NCBI RefSeq assembly: GCF_000621585.1
Contig: NZ_JHXY01000012.1
Span: 46,262-110,261 of the forward strand
Direction: 5' to 3'
DNA from: [Eubacterium] cellulosolvens LD2006
GTDB taxonomy: Bacteria > Bacillota > Clostridia > Lachnospirales > Lachnospiraceae
DNA length: 64,000 nt
Below the pieces are notes generated by a model that was not told where the DNA came from, searched no databases, and saw only the letters and a program-made list of their open reading frames with translations. This document shows, piece after piece, positions 25,613 to 34,898 of the stretch. The number at the start of each line of letters is the position of its first letter. Position 1 is the first letter of the stretch. Made by a program: the position numbers and the translations under genes.

Positions 25613-27357
25613 TGGAAAAAAACAATCACGTCTTTATCCGGATTCTGAAATACATCAGATCTCTGTGGGGTGTTCTGGCGATTGTCGTCATGTTTTCGCT
25701 CCTCGGTTCTTTCTTCAATGTTATTTTGCCAAACTTCACCAAGGGTGTCGTCGAGGAGACGCAGAAGGGAATTGCCGGCACGTTTGACGCGCAGGCAGCC
25801 GGAAGATTTATTCTTCTGGCGATCGGAACACTGTTCCTGTCCTTTATGTGCACGATGATTCAATCGCAGATCGCGCCGACGCTCTCGCAGAGGACGGCAC
25901 AGAAAATGCGCCGTGAGGTCAACGCCAAGGCCAACCGGATCCCGCTGAATTATTTCGACACGACGCCGGAAGGCGAGACGCTCTCGACCATGACAAATGA
26001 CATTGATATACTTTCCTCCGCGTTTTCGGGAACGCTGCCGACCCTGATCACATCTGCAGCGACGCTGATCGGCTGTCTGATCATGATGTTCGTTGCAAAT
26101 GCTGTACTCGCTGTGATTACGATTGTCACGACCATCATCGGACTTGCTGTTTCCGCCAGGGTCATTGCCGGAGGCGCGCCGTATTTTAAAAAGAATCAGG
26201 ATCTGATCGCGAGGATCAACGCGCAGGTGAATGAAGACATCAAAGGCCATCTGATCATCAAGTCCTTCAACGCGGAAAAAGAAGTGATCGACGCCTTTGA
26301 CGAGACCAATCGTAATCTCTTCGAGCAGACGTGGAAGACGCAGCTGGTATCCTCCATGACCATGCCGCTCGGACTTCTGACAAACAACCTGAGTTATATC
26401 TCGGTGTGTGTTGCGGGAGCTGTGCTGGTCATGACCGGACACACCGGCATTGGAACGGTTGTCGCCTTCATTCAGTACGCGCAGATTTTTGCTTCGCCCA
26501 TTTCCCAGACGATTCAGTCCGCGGGAACCATTCAGCCGGCGCTCGCAGCCGGTGACAGAATCTTCCGGATGCTGGATCAGGACGAGATGGAAGATCACGG
26601 AACGGCTGTTGTTCCGGCGGACAGTGTCCGCGGAGAAGTCGACTTTGATCATGTGAAATTCGGCTATGATCCGGCGCATATCATCGTCCACGATTTTTCC
26701 TGTCATGTGGAGCCCGGACAGAAAGTAGCCATTGTGGGACCGACAGGAGCCGGAAAGTCGACGCTGATCAATCTTCTCACCCGTTTCTATGAGGTAAACA
26801 GCGGTGACATCCGGATCGACGGGACCTCCATTTATGATATGTCACGGGAGACGCTGCACAACATGATCAGCATGGTGCTTCAGGAGACCTGGACGTTCGG
26901 AGGAAGCATCCGGGACAATATCGTTTACTCGAAACAGAATGTCACGGACGCCCGTCTGCAGGAAGTTGTCGACAGCTGCGGCTTGCGGGATTTCATCAAT
27001 ATGAGTTCCGACGGCCTCGATACCATTCTTGATGAGGAAGCCGGCATATCCGCCGGACAGAAACAGCTGATCACCATCGCCCGCGCGATGATTGATGACG
27101 CGCCGATTCTGATTCTGGACGAGGCCACGTCCTCGGTGGATACCAGAACCGAAAAACTGATTTCGGACGCCGTAGACAGGCTGATGGAGGGCAGAACCGG
27201 TTTTGTAATCGCGCATCGGTTGTCTACCATTCGCAACGCCGACCTGATTCTCGTTCTCAAGGACGGCGATATCATCGAGACGGGAACACACGATGAACTC
27301 ATGGCAAAAGGCGGATTCTATGCCGATCTGTACATGAGTCAGTTTGATAACCAGTAA
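25609..27357 (+). CDS. ABC exporter half, catalytic-site subunit
   Basis: A 582-residue partner of the preceding gene, translationally coupled through ATGA. Walker A GPTGAGKST at ~376, Walker B ILILDEATSSVD at ~498 with the catalytic Glu present, and His of the switch in AHRLST. Its signature reads GISAGQKQL instead of LSGGQ. The pairing of a DD-type Walker B in one subunit with a weakened signature in the other is exactly the arrangement that makes one degenerate and one working ATP site in a heterodimer. Confidence 0.92.
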   Translation: MMEKNNHVFIRILKYIRSLWGVLAIVVMFSLLGSFFNVILPNFTKGVVEETQKGIAGTFDAQAAGRFILLAIGTLFLSFMCTMIQSQIAPTLSQRTAQKMRREVNAKANRIPLNYFDTTPEGETLSTMTNDIDILSSAFSGTLPTLITSAATLIGCLIMMFVANAVLAVITIVTTIIGLAVSARVIAGGAPYFKKNQDLIARINAQVNEDIKGHLIIKSFNAEKEVIDAFDETNRNLFEQTWKTQLVSSMTMPLGLLTNNLSYISVCVAGAVLVMTGHTGIGTVVAFIQYAQIFASPISQTIQSAGTIQPALAAGDRIFRMLDQDEMEDHGTAVVPADSVRGEVDFDHVKFGYDPAHIIVHDFSCHVEPGQKVAIVGPTGAGKSTLINLLTRFYEVNSGDIRIDGTSIYDMSRETLHNMISMVLQETWTFGGSIRDNIVYSKQNVTDARLQEVVDSCGLRDFINMSSDGLDTILDEEAGISAGQKQLITIARAMIDDAPILILDEATSSVDTRTEKLISDAVDRLMEGRTGFVIAHRLSTIRNADLILVLKDGDIIETGTHDELMAKGGFYADLYMSQFDNQ

Positions 27358-27417
27358 ACGCAGGAAGTCTGCCGGAGCACGGAAGACAATCCTTTTGATG
27401 AATAGAAGAGAGGCTGT

Positions 27418-29490
27418 ATGGAGAGAGTAGATCAATTTCCAAGTCACGCAATAAACGGAATTAAATACAGAGCAGGAAAAACAATGCCGTTCGGGGCGAC
27501 GGTGCTGGATCATGATACGGTAAATTTCTCAATATATTCCAAATATTCCACCGCCTGTACGCTGGTGCTGTTTCATCTCGGCGACGCCAAACCATTCGTC
27601 GAGATTCCGATTCCCGAGGAGTTCCGGATCGGAAGTGTGTACTCCATCATGGTGTTCGGGCTAGACTGGGAGAACCTGGAATACGGCTACCGGTTTGACG
27701 GACCCTATGACCTTCAGCAGGGACATTGTTTCGATAAAACAAGGATCGTTCTTGATCCTTACGCGAAGCTCGTGTCCGGGCGTGAGAAATGGCACACGAG
27801 AAAATATCCCAAAAAGTCTTTCGAGTTCCGTGGACGCCTCATCCGGGATGATTATGACTGGGCCGGGGACAAACCCCTCGGTATACCGATGAAGGATCTG
27901 GTCATCTACGAGCTTCATGTCCGTGGATTTACGAAGGACGAATCTAGCAAGGTAAAATTCAAGGGAACCTTTGCCGGCGTCATCGACAAGATTCCCTATC
28001 TCAAAGAACTGGGGATCAACTGTGTCGAATTTATGCCGCTCTTCGAGTTTGAAGAGTTTTTCCCGGAGCTCAAAGATGACGCAACCAGCTACTGGGGATA
28101 CTCCACCTACAACTATTTTTCTCCGAAAGCAGGTTATGCTTCCCACGGCGAAATGGGACTTGCCGTGGACGAGATGAAAAACATGGTGAAGCAGCTTCAC
28201 AAAAACGGCATCGAAGTGATTCTGGATATCGTGTTCAACCACACCGGCGAGTACGGCGACGGTGGCGAGTATATCTCCTTCCGCGGCGTCGACAACAAGA
28301 CATATTATCTGATGAACGAGAACGGTACCTACTCGAATTACTCAGCCTGCGGAAATACGCTCAACTGCAACAACCCCATCGTGCGGAACTTTATTCTGGA
28401 TTCTCTCCGATACTGGGTTTCGGAGTATCACATCGACGGATTCCGTGTCGACGAGGCTCCGATTTTTGCCAGAGGACAGGACGGAAAACCGATGGTGAGC
28501 CCGCCGCTTGTTGAGTCACTGAAGAACGATCCGGTACTTAACAACACCAAGCTGATTTCCGAGGGCTGGGACGCGGCCGGTTTTTCGACGATCGGACAGT
28601 TCCCGACGGGATGGGCAGATTGGAATCCCCGTATGCGGGATACGGTAAAACGATTTGTAAAAGGAATGGCGGAGGCCGGTCCCGAACTTGTCTCTTCCAT
28701 CGAGGGTTCTCCTGACATGTTCGGAAACAGCGGACCGGATTCCTCCATCAACTACATCAATTCGCACGACGGATTTACGATGTATGACACCGTGGCCTAT
28801 AACTCCGCACACAATGAAGGGAACTGTTATACCTCTCCGATGGACAACGAATTCGACAACTGTTCCTGGAACTGCGGTGCAGAGGGCGAAACAGATGATC
28901 CGGAGATCAATGCGCTGAGGAGAAGACAGATCAAAAATATCATGTCTATTCTCATGCTCTCGAGAGGAGTTCCGATGTTCTGGGCCGGTGATGAATTCGG
29001 AAATACACAGTACGGAAACAACAACGCGTTTTGCCAGGATACCATCATCTCCTGGCTCGACTGGAACCGTCTGGAAGAATATAAGGATGTTTTTGAATAC
29101 GTGAAACATCTGATTGCTTTTCGAAAAGAGCATCCGGTCATCCGGAAGGCGGACTACTTCAACGGACACAATTCCATGGATTACCCGGAGCTTTCCTGGC
29201 ATGGAGAAAAAGCCTGGAACTTCGACCGAAATCAGCCGTTTCTGACCTTCGGTCTCATGTACAGTGAACCGGCGGCGGATTTCGAAACGAAAGAAGACTG
29301 CTTCATCTATCTCGCGTACAATGCTCACTGGGAGGAACACTGCTTTGAACTCCCGATCATTCCGGCGGGTATGAAGTGGAGAACGGAACTTTATTCCGCC
29401 GACGAAAAAGCGGAGACATGCGGCGAGGAAGTATCCGGTCAGATCCGGCTTATGCCGAGGAGCTGTATGATTTTGACCGGCAGGAGATAA
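27418..29490 (+). CDS. Isoamylase/GlgX-type debranching enzyme, copy 1
   Basis: A 690-residue GH13 enzyme with an N-terminal CBM48-like domain (FGATVLDHDTVNFSIYSKYST) and a catalytic barrel: VIFN-type box DIVFNHTGE, nucleophile region IDGFRVDEAPIF, acid/base in ISEGWDAAGF, and NSHDGFTMYD. It cleaves alpha-1,6 branches of glycogen-like glucans. Two 690-700-residue copies lie in tandem with a phosphatase gene between them, an odd setting for glycogen metabolism since no glgA/B/C/P is nearby. Start supported by the alignment of the N-terminus with copy 2 and by AGAGAGG upstream. Confidence 0.9.
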   Translation: MERVDQFPSHAINGIKYRAGKTMPFGATVLDHDTVNFSIYSKYSTACTLVLFHLGDAKPFVEIPIPEEFRIGSVYSIMVFGLDWENLEYGYRFDGPYDLQQGHCFDKTRIVLDPYAKLVSGREKWHTRKYPKKSFEFRGRLIRDDYDWAGDKPLGIPMKDLVIYELHVRGFTKDESSKVKFKGTFAGVIDKIPYLKELGINCVEFMPLFEFEEFFPELKDDATSYWGYSTYNYFSPKAGYASHGEMGLAVDEMKNMVKQLHKNGIEVILDIVFNHTGEYGDGGEYISFRGVDNKTYYLMNENGTYSNYSACGNTLNCNNPIVRNFILDSLRYWVSEYHIDGFRVDEAPIFARGQDGKPMVSPPLVESLKNDPVLNNTKLISEGWDAAGFSTIGQFPTGWADWNPRMRDTVKRFVKGMAEAGPELVSSIEGSPDMFGNSGPDSSINYINSHDGFTMYDTVAYNSAHNEGNCYTSPMDNEFDNCSWNCGAEGETDDPEINALRRRQIKNIMSILMLSRGVPMFWAGDEFGNTQYGNNNAFCQDTIISWLDWNRLEEYKDVFEYVKHLIAFRKEHPVIRKADYFNGHNSMDYPELSWHGEKAWNFDRNQPFLTFGLMYSEPAADFETKEDCFIYLAYNAHWEEHCFELPIIPAGMKWRTELYSADEKAETCGEEVSGQIRLMPRSCMILTGRR

Positions 29491-29491
29491 A

Positions 29492-31153
29492 ATGAAAAAA
29501 GGATTTAGTATTCGAACAACGGTGGTGATCTTTGCGATCATCTTTATGAGTATCATGATGGCAGTCAATGCCTTTATCGGTTACAGACGATACTATAAAA
29601 GCGTCATGAACAGCTATATCGCCTACACGGACACGGTGCTGAATTATGCCGCAACAGCGGCCGTGAAATACAAGTTCGGTGATATGATTGCTGCCCGCGA
29701 AATGCCGGAAGACTATGAGCATCTGCGTTCCGAGCTGAATCAGATCAAAGAGGATTCGAATATCGAATATCTTTACGCGATTTATTTCGATGATCCGGAT
29801 GATATGCACAGTCTTTACTATGCGATCAATACAAAGACAAAGGCGGAGCTTGCGGAGGGCATGTCGTTTTCTTATATGGGAACGTCCGGCAGAAATGACG
29901 GTTTTGCGGACGCGACGCTGAAGGCTTTTCTGGATGCCGTCAAAAGCGGAAAAAAGGATAACGGTTTTCAGAAGGGATATTCGCAGGAATACGGTTTTCA
30001 GTTAAACGGTTACCGCGTGGTTTTTGACAGCGCGGGAAACGCCGCCGGTCTTCTCTGCGTGGAAATTGACATCAGTACCATCAACGACGAGATCTCGCAG
30101 TATGTCAGCAAAGTCGGGCTGATTACGATCTTTCTGACACTCCTGATGGTGCTGCTGTATTTGATGTTCATGAACCGCTATCTGATCCGGCCGATCGAGC
30201 AGATCGGAGCGAGCACCAACACGTTTATGAAAAAGATGAGGAGCAATGTGGATCCGGCGGAGCTGCGTTATGACGAGACGGCTGTTGAGTCCGGCAGCGA
30301 AATCGGTCTTTTGGCAGATAATGTTCGGAATCTCGCAAACGGCGTGGCATCCTACATGGTCAATCTTCAGACTGTTACCGCTGAGCGGGAGCGACTTGGC
30401 AGTGAGCTGGCTCTGGCGACGCAAATCCAGGACAGTGTCCTCCCGAATACATTTCCCGCTTTTCCGGAGAGAACGGAAATAGATATTTATGCGGCGATGC
30501 ATCCGGCCAGAGAAGTCGGCGGTGACTTCTATGATTTTTTCCTTGTGGACGATGATCATCTCTGTATGGTTATGGCGGACGTCTCCGGAAAGGGCGTGCC
30601 GGCGGCTCTGTTTATGATGTCGGCGAGGATCGTTTTGCAGAGCATTGCCATGATGGGGAAAACACCGGGGCAGATTCTGACGGAGGCAAACGCGACGCTC
30701 TGTATCAACAATACCATGAAAATGTTCGTGACCGTCTGGCTCGGGATTCTGGAATTATCCACCGGAAAACTGACCGCTGCGAACGCGGGGCATGAATATC
30801 CTGCGATTAAGCGAAAAGACGGGCGTTTTGAAATCTATAAGGATAAACACGGCTTTGTTCTCGGCGGTATGGAGGGAATGAAATACAAAGAATATGAGCT
30901 TTTGATGGAAGCAGGCGATCAATTCTTTATCTATACAGACGGCGTGCCGGAGGCGACCGACGCGGAACATAAGATGTTCGGACTGGATCGCATGATTGAT
31001 GCGCTGAATACAGACAGTGACGCCGGGCCGGAACAGATCCTGAAAAATGTCCGGCAGTCGGTTGACGCATTTGTAAAAGACGCGGAGCAGTTCGACGATC
31101 TCACCATGCTCTGTATAGAGTACAAGGGGACGCAAGCTACTCAGACGGACTGA
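29492..31153 (+). CDS. Membrane SpoIIE/RsbU-type PP2C phosphatase
   Basis: A 553-residue signalling phosphatase: TM helix (~8-30), extracytoplasmic sensor domain (~31-205), TM helix (~210-232), HAMP-like linker and coiled coil (~235-310), then a PP2C domain with HPAREVGGDFYDFFLVDDDHLCMVMADVSGKGVPAALFM. Such proteins dephosphorylate STAS-domain antagonists; here the candidates are the STAS proteins at 10574 and 14117 and the STAS-kinase at 22473. It starts 1 bp after the previous stop. Its own sensor domain indicates that the switch responds to an outside signal. Confidence 0.92.
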   Translation: MKKGFSIRTTVVIFAIIFMSIMMAVNAFIGYRRYYKSVMNSYIAYTDTVLNYAATAAVKYKFGDMIAAREMPEDYEHLRSELNQIKEDSNIEYLYAIYFDDPDDMHSLYYAINTKTKAELAEGMSFSYMGTSGRNDGFADATLKAFLDAVKSGKKDNGFQKGYSQEYGFQLNGYRVVFDSAGNAAGLLCVEIDISTINDEISQYVSKVGLITIFLTLLMVLLYLMFMNRYLIRPIEQIGASTNTFMKKMRSNVDPAELRYDETAVESGSEIGLLADNVRNLANGVASYMVNLQTVTAERERLGSELALATQIQDSVLPNTFPAFPERTEIDIYAAMHPAREVGGDFYDFFLVDDDHLCMVMADVSGKGVPAALFMMSARIVLQSIAMMGKTPGQILTEANATLCINNTMKMFVTVWLGILELSTGKLTAANAGHEYPAIKRKDGRFEIYKDKHGFVLGGMEGMKYKEYELLMEAGDQFFIYTDGVPEATDAEHKMFGLDRMIDALNTDSDAGPEQILKNVRQSVDAFVKDAEQFDDLTMLCIEYKGTQATQTD

Positions 31154-31193
31154 CCGGAAAAGGATGAGATGGCAGGAAGGAGTGGAATCGAAG

Positions 31194-33278
31194 ATGAGAG
31201 CAGCAGATACTTTTCCTACAAATAAAATTCAGGATCTGGAATACCGTGCGGGCCGTGTGTTTCCGTTCGGAGCCACTCTGGTGGACGACGGTGTGAACTT
31301 CAGTATTTTTTCAAAGGAATCCACCGGGTGTACGTTGCTACTGTATCATCACGGAGAGGAAGAGCCGTATGTCGAGATTCCGTTTCCGGAAGAATTCCGG
31401 ATCGGCGATGTCTATACCATGATGGTATTCGGCATCAGTATAGAGACGACGGAATACGGCTACCGGTTTGACGGAGAATACGATCCCGGAAAAGGACTTC
31501 TGTTCAATAAAAACAATGTTCTCCTCGATCCGTACGCGAAGTCTGTCTCCGGAAGGAGCGTGTGGGGAAAAGAAACGGAAGAGGGAAGGAAGTTCGTTCA
31601 CAGGGGACAGTTTATCCGGGAAGATTACAACTGGGACGGCGACCGCCCGCTGGAAATTCCGCAGAACGATCTGGTGATCTATGAGATGCACGTGAGAAGT
31701 TTCACAAAAGATGATTCCAGCGGAGTGAGACATAAAGGAACCTACGCCGGCCTGATCGAAAAAATTCCGTATCTGAAGGAACTCGGCGTCAACTGCGTCG
31801 AACTCATGCCGGTTTTTGAATTTGACGAGTTTGAGAATTCCAGAGAGATTGACGGCAGGCGGCTCTATAATTACTGGGGCTATTCGACGGTTTGCTTTTT
31901 TGCCCCGAAAGCCGGCTACGCAGCCTCCGCGCCCTTCGGTCTGGAAGCCGACGAACTGAAAAATCTGATCCGGAAACTGCACAAGAACGGAATCGAAGTG
32001 ATTCTCGATGTGGTTTTCAACCACACAGCGGAGGGAAATGAGAACGGACCTTCCATCTCCTATAAAGGAATCGACAACCGGACTTATTATCTCCTGACAC
32101 CGGAGGGCTGGTACTACAACTTCAGCGGCTGCGGAAATACGATGAACTGCAACAATGCTGTTGTGCGGAATCATATTCTTGACTGTCTGCGCTACTGGGT
32201 GGCTTCCTATCATGTCGACGGTTTCCGCTTCGATCTTGCGTCCATTCTCACCAGAGACGCGAGCGGCGCGCCGATGATGTCACCGCCGCTGATCGAGGCG
32301 CTTGCGCACGACGCCGTGCTCGGAAGCACGAAGCTGATTGCGGAGGCCTGGGACGCCGGCGGTCTGTATCAGGTGGGAAGCTTTCCTTCCTGGAACCGAT
32401 GGGCGGAGTGGAACGGAAAGTATCGCGACTGCGTCCGGAGATTCGTAAAGGGAGACGGCGGCTGCGCGCCGGAACTGTATCACCGCATCGGCGGGTCGGA
32501 CGATCTGTACGGAAGCAGAAGCCCGGCGGTATCCATCAACTTTATCACCTGCCATGACGGTTTTACGATGTATGATCTGGTTGCCTACAATGAAAAACAC
32601 AACGAAGCAAACGGCGAGGATAACCGGGACGGAAGCAATGATAATGACAGCTGGAACTGCGGCGTGGAGGGTGAGACGGACGATCCGGCAGTCAACGAAC
32701 TGAGGATCCGGCAGATGAAGAATATGTATACGCTTCTTCTGACCAGCCGCGGCGTACCGATGCTTTTGTCCGGCGATGAATTTGCCAATACCCAGCATGG
32801 AAACAACAACGCGTATTGTCAGGATAATGAGATTTCATGGCTGAACTGGAACCGGTTATCCGATCATAAAGACCTGTTTGCGTATGTGCAGCATCTCACA
32901 GCTTTCCGGATGAAACATCCGGTGCTTCGCTCGGACAGATTCGATGCAGAACACAACGGCACCGGCTACCCGGAACTGTCCTTCCACGGAACCACGCCCT
33001 GGGAGCTGGATCTTTCACAGCCGTCGCTGACTTTTGCCTATATGTTTGCAGAGGATCATGAAAAATTCGGCACGAAAGAGGATGCATTTATTTACATTGC
33101 AGTTAATGCCCACTGGGAAGAACATACCTTCCGTCTGCCGGTTATTCCGGAGAAGATGAAATGGCATCTCGTGTCAGACTCCAACGGAACAGCGGCGGAA
33201 CCGGGAAAAGAAGAAGTATTGGAAAAACAGGAACAGCTGACACTCGGTCCGCGTTCCACTGTGGTTCTTTTGGCATAG
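31194..33278 (+). CDS. Isoamylase/GlgX-type debranching enzyme, copy 2
   Basis: A 694-residue paralogue of the enzyme at 27418, similar over the whole length (N-terminus FPTNKIQDLEYRAGRVFPFGATL; VVFNHTAE; VDGFRFDLASIL; IAEAWDAGG; CHDGFTMYD). The frame is open to 31164, but AGGAAGGAG before the ATG at 31194 and the alignment with copy 1 support the shorter start. All three GH13 carboxylates are present. The copies have diverged enough to suggest different glucan substrates. Confidence 0.9.
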   Translation: MRAADTFPTNKIQDLEYRAGRVFPFGATLVDDGVNFSIFSKESTGCTLLLYHHGEEEPYVEIPFPEEFRIGDVYTMMVFGISIETTEYGYRFDGEYDPGKGLLFNKNNVLLDPYAKSVSGRSVWGKETEEGRKFVHRGQFIREDYNWDGDRPLEIPQNDLVIYEMHVRSFTKDDSSGVRHKGTYAGLIEKIPYLKELGVNCVELMPVFEFDEFENSREIDGRRLYNYWGYSTVCFFAPKAGYAASAPFGLEADELKNLIRKLHKNGIEVILDVVFNHTAEGNENGPSISYKGIDNRTYYLLTPEGWYYNFSGCGNTMNCNNAVVRNHILDCLRYWVASYHVDGFRFDLASILTRDASGAPMMSPPLIEALAHDAVLGSTKLIAEAWDAGGLYQVGSFPSWNRWAEWNGKYRDCVRRFVKGDGGCAPELYHRIGGSDDLYGSRSPAVSINFITCHDGFTMYDLVAYNEKHNEANGEDNRDGSNDNDSWNCGVEGETDDPAVNELRIRQMKNMYTLLLTSRGVPMLLSGDEFANTQHGNNNAYCQDNEISWLNWNRLSDHKDLFAYVQHLTAFRMKHPVLRSDRFDAEHNGTGYPELSFHGTTPWELDLSQPSLTFAYMFAEDHEKFGTKEDAFIYIAVNAHWEEHTFRLPVIPEKMKWHLVSDSNGTAAEPGKEEVLEKQEQLTLGPRSTVVLLA

Positions 33279-33287
33279 GAGGTTTTC

Positions 33288-34898
33288 ATGGGAGATTATT
33301 CACCGGCAGTATATGCAACGATTTTTGCGCTTCTTCCGCCGCTGGTGGCGATTGTTATGGCGCTCCTCACAAAGGAAGTATACAGTTCCCTGATTCTGGG
33401 CGTGGCGGTCGGATCTATGCTGTATGCCAACGGAAATCCGGTCACCGCGTTTCACACCATGTTTTTCGACGAGAACGGAGGTCTTGTATCTGCGCTCAGT
33501 AATCCGTCGCATGTGTGTATCATGATTTTCGTGGTGCTCTTGTGGAGTCTGGTCGCCGTGATGAACAAGTCCGGATCTGCGGCGGCTTTCGGCCGCCACG
33601 CGCTGAAACATGTCAAAACACGGGAGGGTGCGCAGATCGCCGCGGTTCTGATGGGCTTTCTGATCTTCGTGGACGACGGATTTAACTGTCTGACGGTCGG
33701 CTCTGTCATGCGTCCGATCTCGGACAGGTACAAGGTGTCAAGGGCGAAACTCGCGTACATCATTGATTCGACGGCTGCGCCGGTCTGCATCATCGCTCCG
33801 GTCTCAAGCTGGGCGGCCGCGGTATCCTATTCCGTGCCGGAGTCGATGCATATCAACGGGTTTGAGATGTTTATAAAGACGATCCCGTACAATCTGTATG
33901 CACTGTGTACGATTGTGATGCTTTTTTCCATCATTCTATTCAAAGTGGATTTCGGTCCGATGAAACTTCACGAAGAGAACGCAAAAAAGGGCGATCTTTT
34001 CACCTCAGGAGAAACTCCGTATGAGGAGGATGCGGCGGCAGAAAAGCCGGACGCAAAAATCAGCAATCTGGTAATTCCAATCTTTTCGCTCATTTTGTTC
34101 TGCGTGATGGGGATGCTCTACACCGGTGGATTTTTTGAGGGAGCTTCTGTCAGAGAGGCTTTCGCCGATACCGACGCGGCGAAGGGCATGGTGATCGGAA
34201 GCGCAATCACAATTACACTGACGTTTTTGCTGTATATGGTTCGACGAGCACTGAAATTCAAAGAGTTCATGGGCTGTCTGGCATCCGGATTCCGCAATGT
34301 GTGTGAGCCTCTTCTGATTCTGATTCTCGCATGGAATCTCTCCGGAATTACCGGAATGCTCGGTGCGGACGCATTCATCCGAAACGTAGTGAACAGCATG
34401 GCGTCCGGTCTCACGGCCTTCCTTCCGGCGGTTATTTTTGCAATCTCGATCTTCCTTGCATTTTCGACGGGAACCAGCTGGGGAACCTTCTCCATTCTGA
34501 TCCCCATCGTGTGCGCGGTTTTCCCGGACAATTATGAGATGCTTGTGATTTCGATCTCCGCGTGTCTGGCTGGAGCGGTGTGCGGAGACCACTGTTCGCC
34601 GATTTCAGACACGACGATCATGTCATCCGCCGGCGCAGGGTCGGATCACGTCAATCACACGACCACACAGCTTCCTTATGCACTCACGGCCGCCGGCGTG
34701 TCGTTTGCCGGCTATCTGCTTTTGGGAATCACCGGCTATATTACCGGCTCCGCGATCGCTCTGGTTGCGACACCGATCACGCTGTTGCTGATGGTACTTG
34801 TTATCTTCATGATCCGGAAAATCGGGGTCGGCAGGAAAACGGCGGCCGCGCCGGTTAAAGTCCGGGGCAGTAATCGTCAGGGAGCCAAACAGATATGA
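33288..34898 (+). CDS. NhaC-family Na+/H+ antiporter-like transporter
   Basis: A 536-residue membrane protein of the NhaC/Na_H_antiporter superfamily, which also contains lysine/amino-acid antiporters. It has FLIFVDDGFNCLTVGSVMRPISD, IDSTAAPVCIIAPVSSWAAAV, FSTGTSWGTFSILIPIV and GDHCSPISDTTIMSSAGA, the last three lining the transport core. About 11-12 helices. AGGAGG lies 6 bp before the ATG; the next gene overlaps by 4 bp. Ion or substrate specificity is not certain. Confidence 0.88.
   Translation: MGDYSPAVYATIFALLPPLVAIVMALLTKEVYSSLILGVAVGSMLYANGNPVTAFHTMFFDENGGLVSALSNPSHVCIMIFVVLLWSLVAVMNKSGSAAAFGRHALKHVKTREGAQIAAVLMGFLIFVDDGFNCLTVGSVMRPISDRYKVSRAKLAYIIDSTAAPVCIIAPVSSWAAAVSYSVPESMHINGFEMFIKTIPYNLYALCTIVMLFSIILFKVDFGPMKLHEENAKKGDLFTSGETPYEEDAAAEKPDAKISNLVIPIFSLILFCVMGMLYTGGFFEGASVREAFADTDAAKGMVIGSAITITLTFLLYMVRRALKFKEFMGCLASGFRNVCEPLLILILAWNLSGITGMLGADAFIRNVVNSMASGLTAFLPAVIFAISIFLAFSTGTSWGTFSILIPIVCAVFPDNYEMLVISISACLAGAVCGDHCSPISDTTIMSSAGAGSDHVNHTTTQLPYALTAAGVSFAGYLLLGITGYITGSAIALVATPITLLLMVLVIFMIRKIGVGRKTAAAPVKVRGSNRQGAKQI

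Noticed and set aside
25534..26706. Open frame of 390 codons on the - strand
   Set aside because: Shadow of the second ABC subunit; very rich in Arg/Asp/His, without motifs.
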